From: Sphingobacteriales bacterium
Lineage (GTDB): Bacteria > Bacteroidota > Bacteroidia > Chitinophagales > CAIOSU01
Length of the DNA stretch: 64,000 nucleotides
Reading direction: 5' to 3'
Assembly: GCA_027486795.1 (NCBI GenBank)
Contig: JAIXOI010000049.1
Location: forward strand, 62,001-126,000
Shown here: piece by piece, positions 36,289 through 44,331 of the stretch
Numbering within the stretch: the first letter of the stretch is position 1
How the letters are laid out: the number at the start of each line of letters is the position of its first letter
Made by a program: the position numbers and the translations under genes
Notes under the pieces: model-generated
Told to the model about the DNA's origin: nothing
The model's input: only the letters and a program-made list of their open reading frames with translations
The model's database searches: none

Positions 36289-36692
36289 TTGTTCCCTTTT
36301 TTAGCGTCTTCAACCAATTTTATTTTAAGTCCGTTTGCATCAATGCTTCGAGCTACCGACTCTGTAATGTAACCGTCAGGGTGCAAGGCAAACAAGTTTT
36401 GCTGTTGGTGGGCGTTTGGGGTTACTATTTTGGCATCGCAGGCCAAACCAATTAGTTGCATTTCTTTAACTGAGAGTAACTCAATTATACTACCATCCTC
36501 AAATTGCAGTGCTACCCGTTCGTCGTATTTACGATAGTTGTCAAATCGGCACTTGCTTAGTGCCAGCTCAAATTTGGCCTGGTCATAGGTTTCAACATTC
36601 GAAATTACATAGCCGCCCACATTCTGTGCAAAAGTGCCCAGAGTGCAGCAGGCTATAAATGCAGCCAGGAGCACAATTTTTTTCATTAACAT
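36285..36692 (-). CDS. small secreted protein preceding the type B surface protein
   Basis: A 135-residue protein with a signal peptide ending near TFAQ (residue 23) and no domain I recognise. The mature part has a charged core with two cysteines (near 48 and 89), the segment VALQFEDGSIIELLSVKEM (about 60-78) and a lysine-rich C-terminus. Its stop overlaps the start of the 1279-residue surface protein by four bases (36285-36288), so the two are probably co-translated and may act together. Either of two closely spaced ATGs (MLMKK) could be the start. Function unknown. Confidence 0.82.
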   Translation of the reverse strand: MLMKKIVLLAAFIACCTLGTFAQNVGGYVISNVETYDQAKFELALSKCRFDNYRKYDERVALQFEDGSIIELLSVKEMQLIGLACDAKIVTPNAHQQQNLFALHPDGYITESVARSIDANGLKIKLVEDAKKGNK

Positions 36693-36945
36693 CGGTTTTG
36701 GTAGGAGGTTGCTGTAAATGGGCGGGGATAGACAGCATAGTCCCTTTGTTTGCCTCCTAAATATAGTATTAATTGAGGGTTAATGCAAAATTAATTTTTC
36801 AATTTTGATTGAAACTTTTGATGATTAACGAGCATTCGACTGACAATCAATTTATTAGTTAGTTGGCTTGAAGTTTATTTCGATAATAATCATATTATCG
36901 GTTCATTCGTCGCTTTCGGTTCATCCCCGTATTTTTACATTCCTC

Positions 36946-39396
36946 ATGTACGACCTTTTTGCCGAAATAATTCTTCCCTTAAAACTTCAAGGTACTTTTA
37001 CTTACAAAGTACCAACTGATTTTGCCTTGACCATTCAGCCAGGGCATAGGGTAGTAGTGCAGTTTGGCAGGCAGCAGAAAATGTACACGGCTATTGTGCT
37101 GCGCCTACACAAAAACAAACCCGAACTAGGCATCGTAAAAAGCTTATTGGCTTTGGCTGATGAAGAGCCTGTGGTAATGCCCCGGCAGTTGCAGTTTTGG
37201 CAGTGGATGGCCAGCTATTACTTATGCACTTTAGGAGAGGTAATGAATGCCGCGCTGCCTTCGGCACTGAAACTGGATAGCACCACCATCATTGAGCTAG
37301 ACCCATACTGGGAAGAAATGGAAGACGAGCTCACCGACCGGGAGTTTGTGATAACCGAAACCCTGCGCCACGAAGGCCCCTTAAAAATTGAAGACCTACA
37401 AAAGCAGGTGGACATACGCGCCATTCACACCTTAATAAAAAGCCTTTTGGGCAAAGGGGTGATACTCATAAAAGAGGAGCTGGAAGAGCGCTTTAAGCCT
37501 AAAAAGGAAGTTTACCTATACCCCGCCAGCGACTTAGGGCTAGACGAACTGGCCGCTAGAGGAGAAGAACTAAAACGTGCGCCCAAACAAGAACAGGCGC
37601 TAACCGCTTTTTTGGAAATAATGGCCCTAGAGGGCGAGGCTTCGCGAAAAGCAGTATGCGAAAAAGCTGAGGTAGATACCACGGTGATAAAAAAGCTGAT
37701 TGAGAAGGGATTGATAGTTGCCTATGACAAAACCATAGGTAGGTTGGCTACTATGCCAGAAGGTCCGGCACTGGGCAGTATAGTGCTTACCCCTATTCAG
37801 CAACGGGCTCTAAACGAATTGGAAACAGGCTTTGAGAAACACGATGTGGCCCTATTGCACGGCGTAACGGGCAGTGGCAAAACCCTCATTTACCTGCACT
37901 TGGCGCAACAGGCTATTGCCGAGGGCAAACAGGTACTGTATCTGTTGCCTGAGATTGCCCTTACCGCACAAATGATAAACCGCCTGCGCGAAAAGTTTGG
38001 CGATAAGGTGGGTATATACCACAGCAAATTCAACGACCAAGAACGGGTTGAGATTTGGCAGAAAGTGCTTACTGGCGAGTACTCTATTATATTGGGCGCG
38101 CGCTCTGCGGTGTTTTTACCATTCCAGCAATTGGGGTTGGTAATAGTGGACGAAGAGCATGAAAACTCCTACAAACAATACGACCCTGCCCCGCGTTATC
38201 ATGGGCGCGATGCGGCCATTTTCTTAGCATATATGCACCAATGCAAAACCTTGTTGGGCACCGCTACACCGTCGTTGGAAAGTTACTTTAATGGGCGGCA
38301 CGGTAAATATGCCTACATAAGGCTGCTAGAAAGGCACGGAGGCACGCCCTTGCCCGAAATACGGATAGTGGATGTAAAAGATCTCACTAAGCGGAAAATA
38401 ATGAAGTCGCACTTTTCGCAGGTGCTGTTGGACCAAATGCAGCAGAGCTTTGACCACAACGGGCAAGTAATTCTCTTCCAAAACAAACGGGGATTTGCAC
38501 CATACTTAATGTGCGTAAACTGTAGTTGGATACCTAAGTGCCGCAACTGCGATGTTAGCCTTACCTACCACAAGCATAGCGAAACGTTGCGGTGTCACTA
38601 TTGTGGCTACGGCCGAGAGCTGCCGCCCAAGTGCGAAAACTGCGGGCAGGTGCACATCCGTATTTTTGGTTTCGGCACTGAGAAGATAGAGGAGGAGCTA
38701 CCCATCTTTTTCCCGACCATTCGGGTAGCACGGTTTGATTTGGATAGCACCCGTGGAAAAGAGGGCCACAACAAGATAATAGACCAGTTTCAAAACCGTG
38801 AGTTGGATGTGCTAGTGGGCACGCAAATGGTAACCAAGGGCCTTGACTTTGGCGATGTAAACCTGGTGGGTATACTCAGCGCCGACCAACTTTTGTCGTT
38901 CCCTGATTTCCGTTCGCATGAGCGGGCGTTTCAGCTCATGGAGCAAGTGAGCGGCCGTGCAGGCAGGCGCGACAAGCAAGGTTTGGTATTGATACAGGCC
39001 ATGGACCCCGAGCACCCGGTGGTGCTGGCCGTTAAAAACGGTACTTGGGAGCAGCTATACGAAGAAGAACTGAAGGTGCGCCAGGCATTCCACTACCCGC
39101 CCTATACCCGCTTGATTGAAATAACGGTAAAGCATATTGACCGTGCCCTTACCCAAGAGGCCGCCCAGTGGCTTAAGGGTTTACTGCGTCCGCAAGTGAG
39201 CAGCCTTATTATGGGCCCGGTGGCGCCGTTAATCAGCAGGGTAAAAAACCAATACTTACAAAGCATCCTCATCAAAGTACCGAAAGACAGCAAAATGCTG
39301 CCTGCCGATAAAAAAGCCATCGTAACTGCCCTTGAGCAACTGAACCAGCATAAAGAATACAAGAAGGTGATGGTGGTGGTGAATGTAGATCCGTGA
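36946..39396 (+). CDS. priA: primosomal protein N', replication restart helicase PriA
   Basis: An 816-residue superfamily 2 helicase that reloads the replisome at abandoned forks. An N-terminal DNA-binding domain (EIILPLKLQGTFTYKVP) leads to the Walker A GVTGSGKT (306-313), the Walker B-type VDEEHENSYKQ near 401-411, and TATPSLES. Eight cysteines of the two zinc sites follow (about 523-565; CVNC, CRNC, CHYC, CENC). Motifs IV-VI come after, including GTQMVTKGLDF and QVSGRAGRRDKQG. The ATG at 36946 is chosen because it gives the normal PriA N-terminus; an upstream TTG at 36868 would add 26 hydrophobic residues that do not belong to the family. Confidence 0.96.
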   Translation: MYDLFAEIILPLKLQGTFTYKVPTDFALTIQPGHRVVVQFGRQQKMYTAIVLRLHKNKPELGIVKSLLALADEEPVVMPRQLQFWQWMASYYLCTLGEVMNAALPSALKLDSTTIIELDPYWEEMEDELTDREFVITETLRHEGPLKIEDLQKQVDIRAIHTLIKSLLGKGVILIKEELEERFKPKKEVYLYPASDLGLDELAARGEELKRAPKQEQALTAFLEIMALEGEASRKAVCEKAEVDTTVIKKLIEKGLIVAYDKTIGRLATMPEGPALGSIVLTPIQQRALNELETGFEKHDVALLHGVTGSGKTLIYLHLAQQAIAEGKQVLYLLPEIALTAQMINRLREKFGDKVGIYHSKFNDQERVEIWQKVLTGEYSIILGARSAVFLPFQQLGLVIVDEEHENSYKQYDPAPRYHGRDAAIFLAYMHQCKTLLGTATPSLESYFNGRHGKYAYIRLLERHGGTPLPEIRIVDVKDLTKRKIMKSHFSQVLLDQMQQSFDHNGQVILFQNKRGFAPYLMCVNCSWIPKCRNCDVSLTYHKHSETLRCHYCGYGRELPPKCENCGQVHIRIFGFGTEKIEEELPIFFPTIRVARFDLDSTRGKEGHNKIIDQFQNRELDVLVGTQMVTKGLDFGDVNLVGILSADQLLSFPDFRSHERAFQLMEQVSGRAGRRDKQGLVLIQAMDPEHPVVLAVKNGTWEQLYEEELKVRQAFHYPPYTRLIEITVKHIDRALTQEAAQWLKGLLRPQVSSLIMGPVAPLISRVKNQYLQSILIKVPKDSKMLPADKKAIVTALEQLNQHKEYKKVMVVVNVDP

Positions 39397-39400
39397 GTTT

Positions 39401-39469
39401 AATGTGCTAATTTGAAAATGTGGTAATTTGGAAATGGCATGTTAACCCGCAACTAGTAACTCGCAACCC
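39401..39469. repeat. stop-codon-adjacent AT-rich repeat after priA
   Basis: Four bases after the priA stop comes AATGTGCTAATTTGAAAATG then TGGTAATTTGGAAATGGC, a direct repeat of AATTTGgAAATG words. It runs into TTAACCCGCAACTAGTAACT and CGCAACCCC, related to the 25.09 kb element. The same AATTTGAAAATG word builds the elements at 54.04 and 61.03 kb. Confidence 0.6.
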
Positions 39470-39509
39470 CAAAAGGAACATTCCCTGCACAACCTTTGTT
39501 ATCGTTTTG

Positions 39510-39517
39510 TACCTTTG
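39510..39517 (+). promoter_or_regulatory. -7 box of the IscA-like gene promoter
   Basis: TACCTTTG is an exact match to TAnnTTTG. It overlaps a potential TTG start at 39515, which is therefore unlikely to be used; the ATG at 39536, 18 bases downstream, is the probable start. No strong -33 TTG is visible at the expected distance. Confidence 0.55.
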
Positions 39518-39535
39518 AAGGGAGATAAGACCATT

Positions 39536-39862
39536 ATGCTTTTTATATCAGACGCTGCCAAATCGCAAATAGACAAAATCAAGGTAAAGGATAGCCTTAC
39601 CGATCAGCATTTTATACGCGTGAGCGTATTGGCTGGTGGCTGCTCGGGCTTTACCTACGATATGAAGTTTGACAACGAACCCAAGCCCGATGACCAAGTG
39701 TTTGAAGACAAAGGCATCAAATTGGTTACCGACCTCAAGAGTTTCCTTTACGTTTTCAATACCACCCTCGATTTTTCAGATGGATTGGAAGGCAAGGGTT
39801 TTTACTTTGTAAACCCCAACGCCAGCCGCACCTGCGCCTGTGGCGAGAGTTTTGCTGTGTAA
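39536..39862 (+). CDS. iron-sulfur cluster assembly protein of the IscA/HesB (A-type carrier) family
   Basis: A 108-residue A-type carrier. The three conserved cysteines are present: one in LAGGCSGFTY (about residue 37) and two in the C-terminal TCACGESF. A-type carriers accept Fe-S clusters from the scaffold and deliver them to targets. Only this gene of the Fe-S pathway is visible in the window. The ATG at 39536 gives the standard N-terminus (MLFISDAAKSQI); an upstream TTG lies in the promoter box. Confidence 0.94.
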   Translation: MLFISDAAKSQIDKIKVKDSLTDQHFIRVSVLAGGCSGFTYDMKFDNEPKPDDQVFEDKGIKLVTDLKSFLYVFNTTLDFSDGLEGKGFYFVNPNASRTCACGESFAV

Positions 39863-39950
39863 GCATCGCTACATTACCAGCTTGTTTTGTGCTTATTAAT
39901 TGCTTGCCCTTGGCAAAATGTCCGTATTTTGCTACCACAACCTAGCATGT

Positions 39951-40157
39951 ATGGATTTTGAACTAAACGTACAGGACCACATTACCCTCGACAGACTTTT
40001 GAAGCACCTTGGCCTGGTAGAAACAGGCGGCGAGGCGCACATCCGTATTATTGATGGCGAGGTAACCGTAAACGGCGAAACCGAATGGCAAAAACGCAAA
40101 AAGCTGCGCATTGGCGATGTAGTTCAATACAATGGGCACGAAGTGCGTATTAAGTGA
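39951..40157 (+). CDS. small S4-domain RNA-binding protein
   Basis: A 68-residue protein made almost entirely of an S4 domain: ITLDRLLKHLGLVETGGEAH, then IIDGEVTVNGE, then RKKLRIGDVVQYNG. The same pattern is seen in YbcJ-like and RqcP-like minimal S4 proteins, which bind structured RNA, in some cases on the 50S subunit. The ATG at 39951 starts exactly at the domain; an upstream TTG at 39900 would add 17 unrelated residues. It follows the IscA-like gene by 88 bases. The specific RNA target cannot be deduced. Confidence 0.88.
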   Translation: MDFELNVQDHITLDRLLKHLGLVETGGEAHIRIIDGEVTVNGETEWQKRKKLRIGDVVQYNGHEVRIK

Positions 40158-40268
40158 CTAGTTGATTGGTTATTAGTTACTAGTGCGTGTTGTGATAAAA
40201 ACTCAACCAATAACCAATAACAAATAACTAATAACCAATAACAAATAACAAATAACCAATACCCAACT
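40156..40268. repeat. stop-codon-adjacent ATAACCAATAAC inverted repeat (copy 1)
   Basis: Begins at the stop codon of the S4 gene. The left arm ACTAGTTGATTGGTTATTAG then TTACTA (40157-40182) is the inverse of words in the right arm, an array of CAACCAATAACCAATAACAA followed by ATAACTAATAACCAATAAC-type units (40204-40262). Related elements follow gltX (45.86 kb) and acnA (50.35 kb). Confidence 0.7.
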
Positions 40269-40272
40269 ACCT

Positions 40273-41463
40273 ATGAATTTTCGCCTACCGCTCAGTATCA
40301 TATTTACCTTGTTTATTGCATTGCAATTGCCCGGCCAATGTATATCCAATAGCGAGTGGACGCAAATAATACCTAGCAAAACGTTGCCAGCTGAGGTAGA
40401 GCGCAGGCACGCCAACAACAACCTCGATTTGGTTGCTTTCGAGGGCCGTTATTTTGTGGGTATAAGGGTTGCACCCAGCCACTTTGCCTCTAAAAAGGCA
40501 CGCATGTATGTGCTAAGTACCACCGATTTTGCAACCTGGAAACTGGAGCAAAGCATTAACTTGCAAACCGATGTGCGCGAACCGCGCTTTTACCAGCGCA
40601 ACGACACCTTGTTTTTTACCTACTTTAAGCTGGGTACCAACATGTTTAAGTTTCAGCCGCAGGGCATATACCAAATGCACTATAATAAAAATAGCTGGTC
40701 GGCGGCAAGGGATCTCAATATACCCTTTGGTTATGTGCCTTGGCGCGTAAAGGTGCACGAAGGGTTGCTGTACATGTCGTCGTATGAGGGTATATACGAG
40801 TACCAATTGGATATACCTTGCCCTACACGCATATTTGTGAGCCACGATGCCTATAGCTGGAAACCCATAAGCGAGGCACCGCAGATTATGCATCCTCGAG
40901 CCTCGGCAGAAGGTGAGTTTGTGTTTGTGCCGAATGGCGACCTGTGGGGCATATCACGCCTAGAGTTTGATGGCTCGTACATTGTGCATGCCAAAAAAGA
41001 CTCGATTGACAAGTGGGAAAAATGGTGGTCGCCGCATAAATTCGATAGCCCATTGATGTTCATTCACAACGGCCTTATCATACTTATTGCCCGCCGCAAC
41101 CTGGATGGCGATGGCAAGTTTTACCGCAAAGAGGGCAGATACAAAAAGAACTTGGTGCGCTACTCGTTGCATAAAAAGACCACAGCCGTATATGTGATGG
41201 ATACCACAAACAAAGCCCTGCTGCACATTATCGACCTAAAAAGTACCGGAGACTGTGCCTTTGCTGGGGTAGCACGGATAGATAACAACACCTACCACCT
41301 GCTCAATTACAGCAGCAACATCAATAAGCGCAAAAAGAGCTGGCTAATAGGCCAATTGGGCCGCACCTACATATACCACACTAAGCTCACCATTGGCGAT
41401 TGTAACCTGCCGGATTTAGAGCCGCTGCATGTTTATCCGTTTGTGAAGAGTGAGGTGCACTGA
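40273..41463 (+). CDS. secreted beta-propeller-like protein of unknown function
   Basis: A 396-residue exported protein (signal MNFRLPLSIIFTLFIALQLP, then GQC near residue 24, possibly a lipobox-like context). The mature part has repeated blade-like patterns such as YVLSTTDFATWKLEQS, FVSHDAYSWKPIS and WGISRLEFDGSYIV. These resemble the S/T-x-D/N-xx-xW Asp-box style of sialidase-like six-bladed propellers. Catalytic arginines of sialidases cannot be assigned with confidence, so substrate and activity are unknown. It may be a carbohydrate-binding or hydrolytic surface protein. It has no operon partner. Confidence 0.75.
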   Translation: MNFRLPLSIIFTLFIALQLPGQCISNSEWTQIIPSKTLPAEVERRHANNNLDLVAFEGRYFVGIRVAPSHFASKKARMYVLSTTDFATWKLEQSINLQTDVREPRFYQRNDTLFFTYFKLGTNMFKFQPQGIYQMHYNKNSWSAARDLNIPFGYVPWRVKVHEGLLYMSSYEGIYEYQLDIPCPTRIFVSHDAYSWKPISEAPQIMHPRASAEGEFVFVPNGDLWGISRLEFDGSYIVHAKKDSIDKWEKWWSPHKFDSPLMFIHNGLIILIARRNLDGDGKFYRKEGRYKKNLVRYSLHKKTTAVYVMDTTNKALLHIIDLKSTGDCAFAGVARIDNNTYHLLNYSSNINKRKKSWLIGQLGRTYIYHTKLTIGDCNLPDLEPLHVYPFVKSEVH

Positions 41464-41973
41464 GGGAGTTCTTTCTCCATAACCGCGTCATTGCGAAAAA
41501 TGGCCATGAGCTTTCCGCGAAACGACGTTTTGAAGCAACCTCCAAGAAGATGCATTGTGTTGGCAAGTAACCATTAACACTAGTCCTTGTTTCCAACGAG
41601 GACTCGCTAACTGCGAGCTTCCAGCTCGCTACATTACCCGTACACATAGTGTGCGAGCCACAGGCTCGGCGTTATGGCATCCTCGCTACAAGCGAGGACG
41701 AGGAATGGTTTTTCTATCGAAATTGGATGATCTGTTACGTGTGCTATAATCGCAAAAATTGCCAACACCAGCCACACACTCACCGCTCTTGATAGACCAT
41801 AATGTTTATTGCTTTGTATGGAGATTAAATGCTCATTTACTTCAACAATATGCATTTTCTTCCAAAACAAAGTGACCGATTGAAAGACAATAAAGAGGGC
41901 AAAAAACAATGCTATAATCATAATCTAGCCACTAAGCTGTTTAACTTTAAGTGTAAACCTATAACAACGCAGT
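41464..41973. repeat. 510-base intergenic region with dispersed GTCATTGCGA and AGCGAGG repeats
   Basis: Two repeat types are visible. At 41486-41548 is CGTCATTGCGA...GAAGCAACCTCC, whose inverse copy is at 50221-50284. At 41585-41715 is a run of short inverted words around GCGAGC, GAGGACTCGC and CCTCGCTACAAGCGAGG. The second block extends into the 3' end of a possible small minus-strand gene. The rest is AT-rich and without other recognisable content. Confidence 0.65.
41634..41921 (-). CDS. possible small membrane protein with a repeat-derived C-terminus
   Basis: A 95-residue frame whose first 65 residues look protein-like: one hydrophobic helix (about 2-20), a charged stretch KKMHIVEVNEHLISIQ, and a second helix (47-62). 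The last 25 residues are encoded by the dispersed AGCGAGG repeat, suggesting that the repeat invaded the 3' end of a gene and supplied a new stop. No family is recognised and no promoter is evident, so it may equally be a remnant. Confidence 0.35.
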   Translation of the reverse strand: MIIALFFALFIVFQSVTLFWKKMHIVEVNEHLISIQSNKHYGLSRAVSVWLVLAIFAIIAHVTDHPISIEKPFLVLACSEDAITPSLWLAHYVYG

Positions 41974-42867
41974 TTACCTAACCACCACAAACCGCTGTGT
42001 TTGTTGATGAATGCCATCATCAACCACAATTAGATATATACCATTAGTTAGAGCGGATACATCAACGGTTTCTTTGTTTAAGCCAGCAATTGCATTCAAC
42101 GTGGCATGATTAACTACTTGACCAAACATGTTTAATATTTGCCAACGCACTAGATTTGACTTGCTGGTCTTAAAAGATACGGTAACTGAGCTGCTAGTCG
42201 GGTTTGGGTATAACTGAAATGCCTCAATCTCGCCAATTTCTACAATACTTGAAATTATACCACAAGTATCGCAGTAAGTGCCAAACTCATCTAAGGTGCA
42301 AGAAGCTAAGCCCGAAGCACAACTGGCAACAAGTGTGCTTGCGGCAGTGTCAACGGCTAAACAAATGGTGCTAGCACTGTCAACCACTCTTAGGTATAAC
42401 TTATAGCCGTAATCATTTAAATTGAGGGCAACTACAACAGGTTGCGGCAATGCGGAGGAAGTGATGGTTGCATTACCAAAGATGGTTATTTTGTATAAAC
42501 CCACCGAATCGGTAGTAACACCACCCAACCACAAACAAGTATTCCCTTGATTGGTAATGGGGTAGGGCTGTCCAAAGTATATGCTCTCGCTTTCATATTT
42601 AATTCCACAAGGTAAGTTGGCTACCCCGGTTATGGTAAAGTCTTCAACTTTTGCTGCAATCCCATTGTGAACAAATGAGTCAAGATTAACAAACTGTACG
42701 CTTGCCTGAGTACATGTACCTTTCTCGAAACACGGCAGCGAGTCATAGCTTGGGTATAGCCCTGGCAGGATGTACTGGCTATCGACACTACACAATGGCA
42801 GCTCAACCAGTTGTGCATTTACAACTAGCCCCATTGCTAGGCTCAATAGTAATAGTAAAGTTTTCAT
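41974..42867 (-). CDS. secreted protein with T9SS type A sorting domain
   Basis: A 297-residue protein with a signal peptide (KTLLLLLSLAMGLVVNAQ, residues 2-19), a cysteine-containing central region of unknown fold and a C-terminal sorting domain of about 80 residues (LYPNPTSSSVTVSF, ILNMFGQVV, GIYLIVVDDG, QRFVVVR). The central part begins LPLCSVDSQYILPGLYPSYD and contains GNTCLWLGG, which suggests a cell-surface or secreted lectin-like or enzyme domain I cannot identify. The ATG at 42867 is chosen since it starts the signal peptide; an upstream in-frame ATG at 42954 lies in a tandem intergenic repeat. Confidence 0.85.
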   Translation of the reverse strand: MKTLLLLLSLAMGLVVNAQLVELPLCSVDSQYILPGLYPSYDSLPCFEKGTCTQASVQFVNLDSFVHNGIAAKVEDFTITGVANLPCGIKYESESIYFGQPYPITNQGNTCLWLGGVTTDSVGLYKITIFGNATITSSALPQPVVVALNLNDYGYKLYLRVVDSASTICLAVDTAASTLVASCASGLASCTLDEFGTYCDTCGIISSIVEIGEIEAFQLYPNPTSSSVTVSFKTSKSNLVRWQILNMFGQVVNHATLNAIAGLNKETVDVSALTNGIYLIVVDDGIHQQTQRFVVVR

Positions 42868-42920
42868 ACTCAATTTTTTATGTAATATACAAATTGGTGC
42901 ATAAAAAATGTAGGTTTTGC

Positions 42921-42976
42921 CAATCAGCACATCAGCACATAAGCACATAAGCACATTGCCTAATCAGCACATCAAC
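42921..42976. repeat. tandem AATCAGCACATAAGCACAT repeat
   Basis: Short direct repeats CAATCAGCACATCAGCACAT, then AAGCACATAAGCACATTGCC and TAATCAGCACATCAACC, filling the gap between homogentisate dioxygenase and the T9SS protein gene. The unit is about 9-10 bases with imperfect copies. Its function is unknown; it may belong to the same class of stop-adjacent intergenic repeats, as it begins next to the dioxygenase stop codon (42977). Confidence 0.65.
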
Positions 42977-44131
42977 CTATTCCACCCAGCTCTTCCAGTA
43001 CCCAGGGTTCTCAATATTAAGTGCTTGTTTGGTGAGTTTTAGGGGGCGGAAGGTATCAACCATTACTGCCAGTTCTTTGGTCTCTTTGGCGCCAATGCTC
43101 TTCTCCACCGTGCCCGGGTGCGGCCCGTGCGGAATGCCCAACGGATGCAGGGTTATCATGCCACGGGTTACGTGCTTGCGGCTCATAAAGTCACCATCAA
43201 CATAGTACAGCACCTCGTCGCTATCTACGTTGCTGTGGTTGTATGGGGCCGGTATGCTGTCGGGGTGGTAATCGTATAGGCGCGGCACAAACGAGCATAT
43301 CACAAAGCCAGCCGTCTCAAAGGTTTGGTGCACTGGCGGTGGCTGGTGTACGCGGCCGGTTATGGGCTCAAAATCGTGAATAGAGAAGGCGTAAGGGTAT
43401 AGGTAGCCGTCCCAGCCAATGGCATCAAAAGGGTGCGTGGCATATTTGTAAGGGTATATGTGGTCTTGCTTTTTGATAAGGATAGAGAACTCGCCTTTTT
43501 CGTCGTGGGTCTGTAGGTTCACGGGTTTGCGTATGTCGCGCTCACAAAAGGGCGAGTGCTCCAAAAGTTGGCCAAAGTGGTTGCGGTAGCGCTTAGGTGT
43601 GCGCACGGGACTAAACGACTCTACAATGAACAGCCTATTGCTAGGCGTATCAAAGTGCAGTTGGTATATGGTGCCACGCGGTATTACCACATAGTCGCCA
43701 TAGCCAAAGGTAAGGTTGCCGTATAGGGTCTTGAGCGTGCCACTGCCTTCGTGAATGAATATCACCTCATCGGCCGACGAGTTTTTGAAGAAGTAATCCG
43801 TCATACTCTCGCGCGGCGCGGCTAGGCTAATATACACGTCATTGTTTACCAGTACTGGCTTACGGCTGTGCAAGTAATCGTCGCGGCGGTCTATCTTAAA
43901 ACCCTCCAGCGAGCGGTGCATCATGTTCTTGTCATCGGCTATTTCCGGTGCCACCGAATATGGCGTACCTATCTTGCTGATGAGGGTAGGCGGGTGCATG
44001 TGGTACACCAGTGAGTACACATCAGAGAAGCCCTCCGTTGATACCAGTTCCTCGCTGTACAGCGTGCCATCGGGCTTGCGAAACTGCGTGTGGCGCTTGT
44101 GGGGTATGTTGCCTAAAGTATGATAATGCAT
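42977..44131 (-). CDS. hmgA: homogentisate 1,2-dioxygenase
   Basis: A 384-residue cupin-fold iron dioxygenase that opens the homogentisate ring to maleylacetoacetate in phenylalanine/tyrosine degradation. The iron ligands are in NHSNVDSDEVLYY (His and Glu, about residues 299-307) and in LGIPHGPHPG (His near 336). Other conserved stretches are YHMHPPT, FIHEGSGTL, GDYVVIPRG and SFVPRLYDYHPDS. It is shorter than the human enzyme (445) but typical of the bacterial form in this phylum. No maleylacetoacetate isomerase or fumarylacetoacetase lies beside it. Confidence 0.95.
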   Translation of the reverse strand: MHYHTLGNIPHKRHTQFRKPDGTLYSEELVSTEGFSDVYSLVYHMHPPTLISKIGTPYSVAPEIADDKNMMHRSLEGFKIDRRDDYLHSRKPVLVNNDVYISLAAPRESMTDYFFKNSSADEVIFIHEGSGTLKTLYGNLTFGYGDYVVIPRGTIYQLHFDTPSNRLFIVESFSPVRTPKRYRNHFGQLLEHSPFCERDIRKPVNLQTHDEKGEFSILIKKQDHIYPYKYATHPFDAIGWDGYLYPYAFSIHDFEPITGRVHQPPPVHQTFETAGFVICSFVPRLYDYHPDSIPAPYNHSNVDSDEVLYYVDGDFMSRKHVTRGMITLHPLGIPHGPHPGTVEKSIGAKETKELAVMVDTFRPLKLTKQALNIENPGYWKSWVE

Positions 44132-44153
44132 AGCGGGTATTTTAGGGTTACTA

Positions 44154-44161
44154 CAAATGTA
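44154..44161 (-). promoter_or_regulatory. -7 box of the hmgA promoter
   Basis: On the minus strand TACATTTG, an exact TAnnTTTG match, 22 bases upstream of the hmgA ATG. No clear -33 TTG at the proper distance. Confidence 0.45.
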
Positions 44162-44190
44162 ACAAAAACCATGGGTTGCGAGTGGCCGAG

Positions 44191-44237
44191 GTCTGAATCA
44201 GAATTAGCAGAATTGAAGAATCACCGAATTAAGGGGA
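44191..44237. repeat. dispersed GAATCAGAATTAGCAGAATT-type repeat
   Basis: CTGAATCAGAATTAGCAGAA followed by TTGAAGAATCACCGAATTAA is built of imperfect GAATyA / AGAATT units. I recognise similar strings (CTGAATCAGGATTAACAGAA) as intergenic repeats in many unrelated bacterial genomes. It sits between the divergent hmgA and gltX genes. Only one copy is visible in this window. Confidence 0.5.
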
Positions 44238-44276
44238 TGTGGGCCTAATGCGAAATTGTGTGCCCTTAACATTTCA

Positions 44277-44310
44277 CAATCGTACTTCGTACTTTGTACC
44301 TCGTACATCA
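44277..44310. repeat. dispersed CGTACTTCGTAC repeat (copy 2)
   Basis: CAATCGTACTTCGTACTTTG followed by TACCTCGTACATCA, nearly identical to 24872-24898 except for an extra CTTTGTA unit. It lies immediately upstream of the gltX -7 box, and its internal TTTG at 44293-44296 is placed where a -33 element could be (23-base spacer), so the repeat may supply part of the promoter. Confidence 0.65.
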
Positions 44311-44319
44311 TTTAATCCC

Positions 44320-44327
44320 TAACTTTG
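44320..44327 (+). promoter_or_regulatory. -7 box of the gltX promoter, implying a leaderless or nearly leaderless mRNA
   Basis: TAACTTTG, identical to the glyA and act-cox boxes, ends only four bases before the gltX ATG at 44332. With a start point 5-7 bases downstream, transcription would begin at or next to the ATG. The N-terminus predicted from this ATG (MKPRVRFAPSPTGPLHIGG) is normal for the enzyme, so a downstream start is not likely. Confidence 0.6.
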
Positions 44328-44331
44328 CCCC

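Noticed and set aside
42921-42976. Tandem GCACAT repeats considered as CRISPR or as a coding extension of the T9SS gene
   Set aside because: Units are only 9-10 bases and imperfect. The in-frame upstream ATG at 42954 would add a sequence with no signal-peptide logic, while the ATG at 42867 starts a perfect signal peptide.
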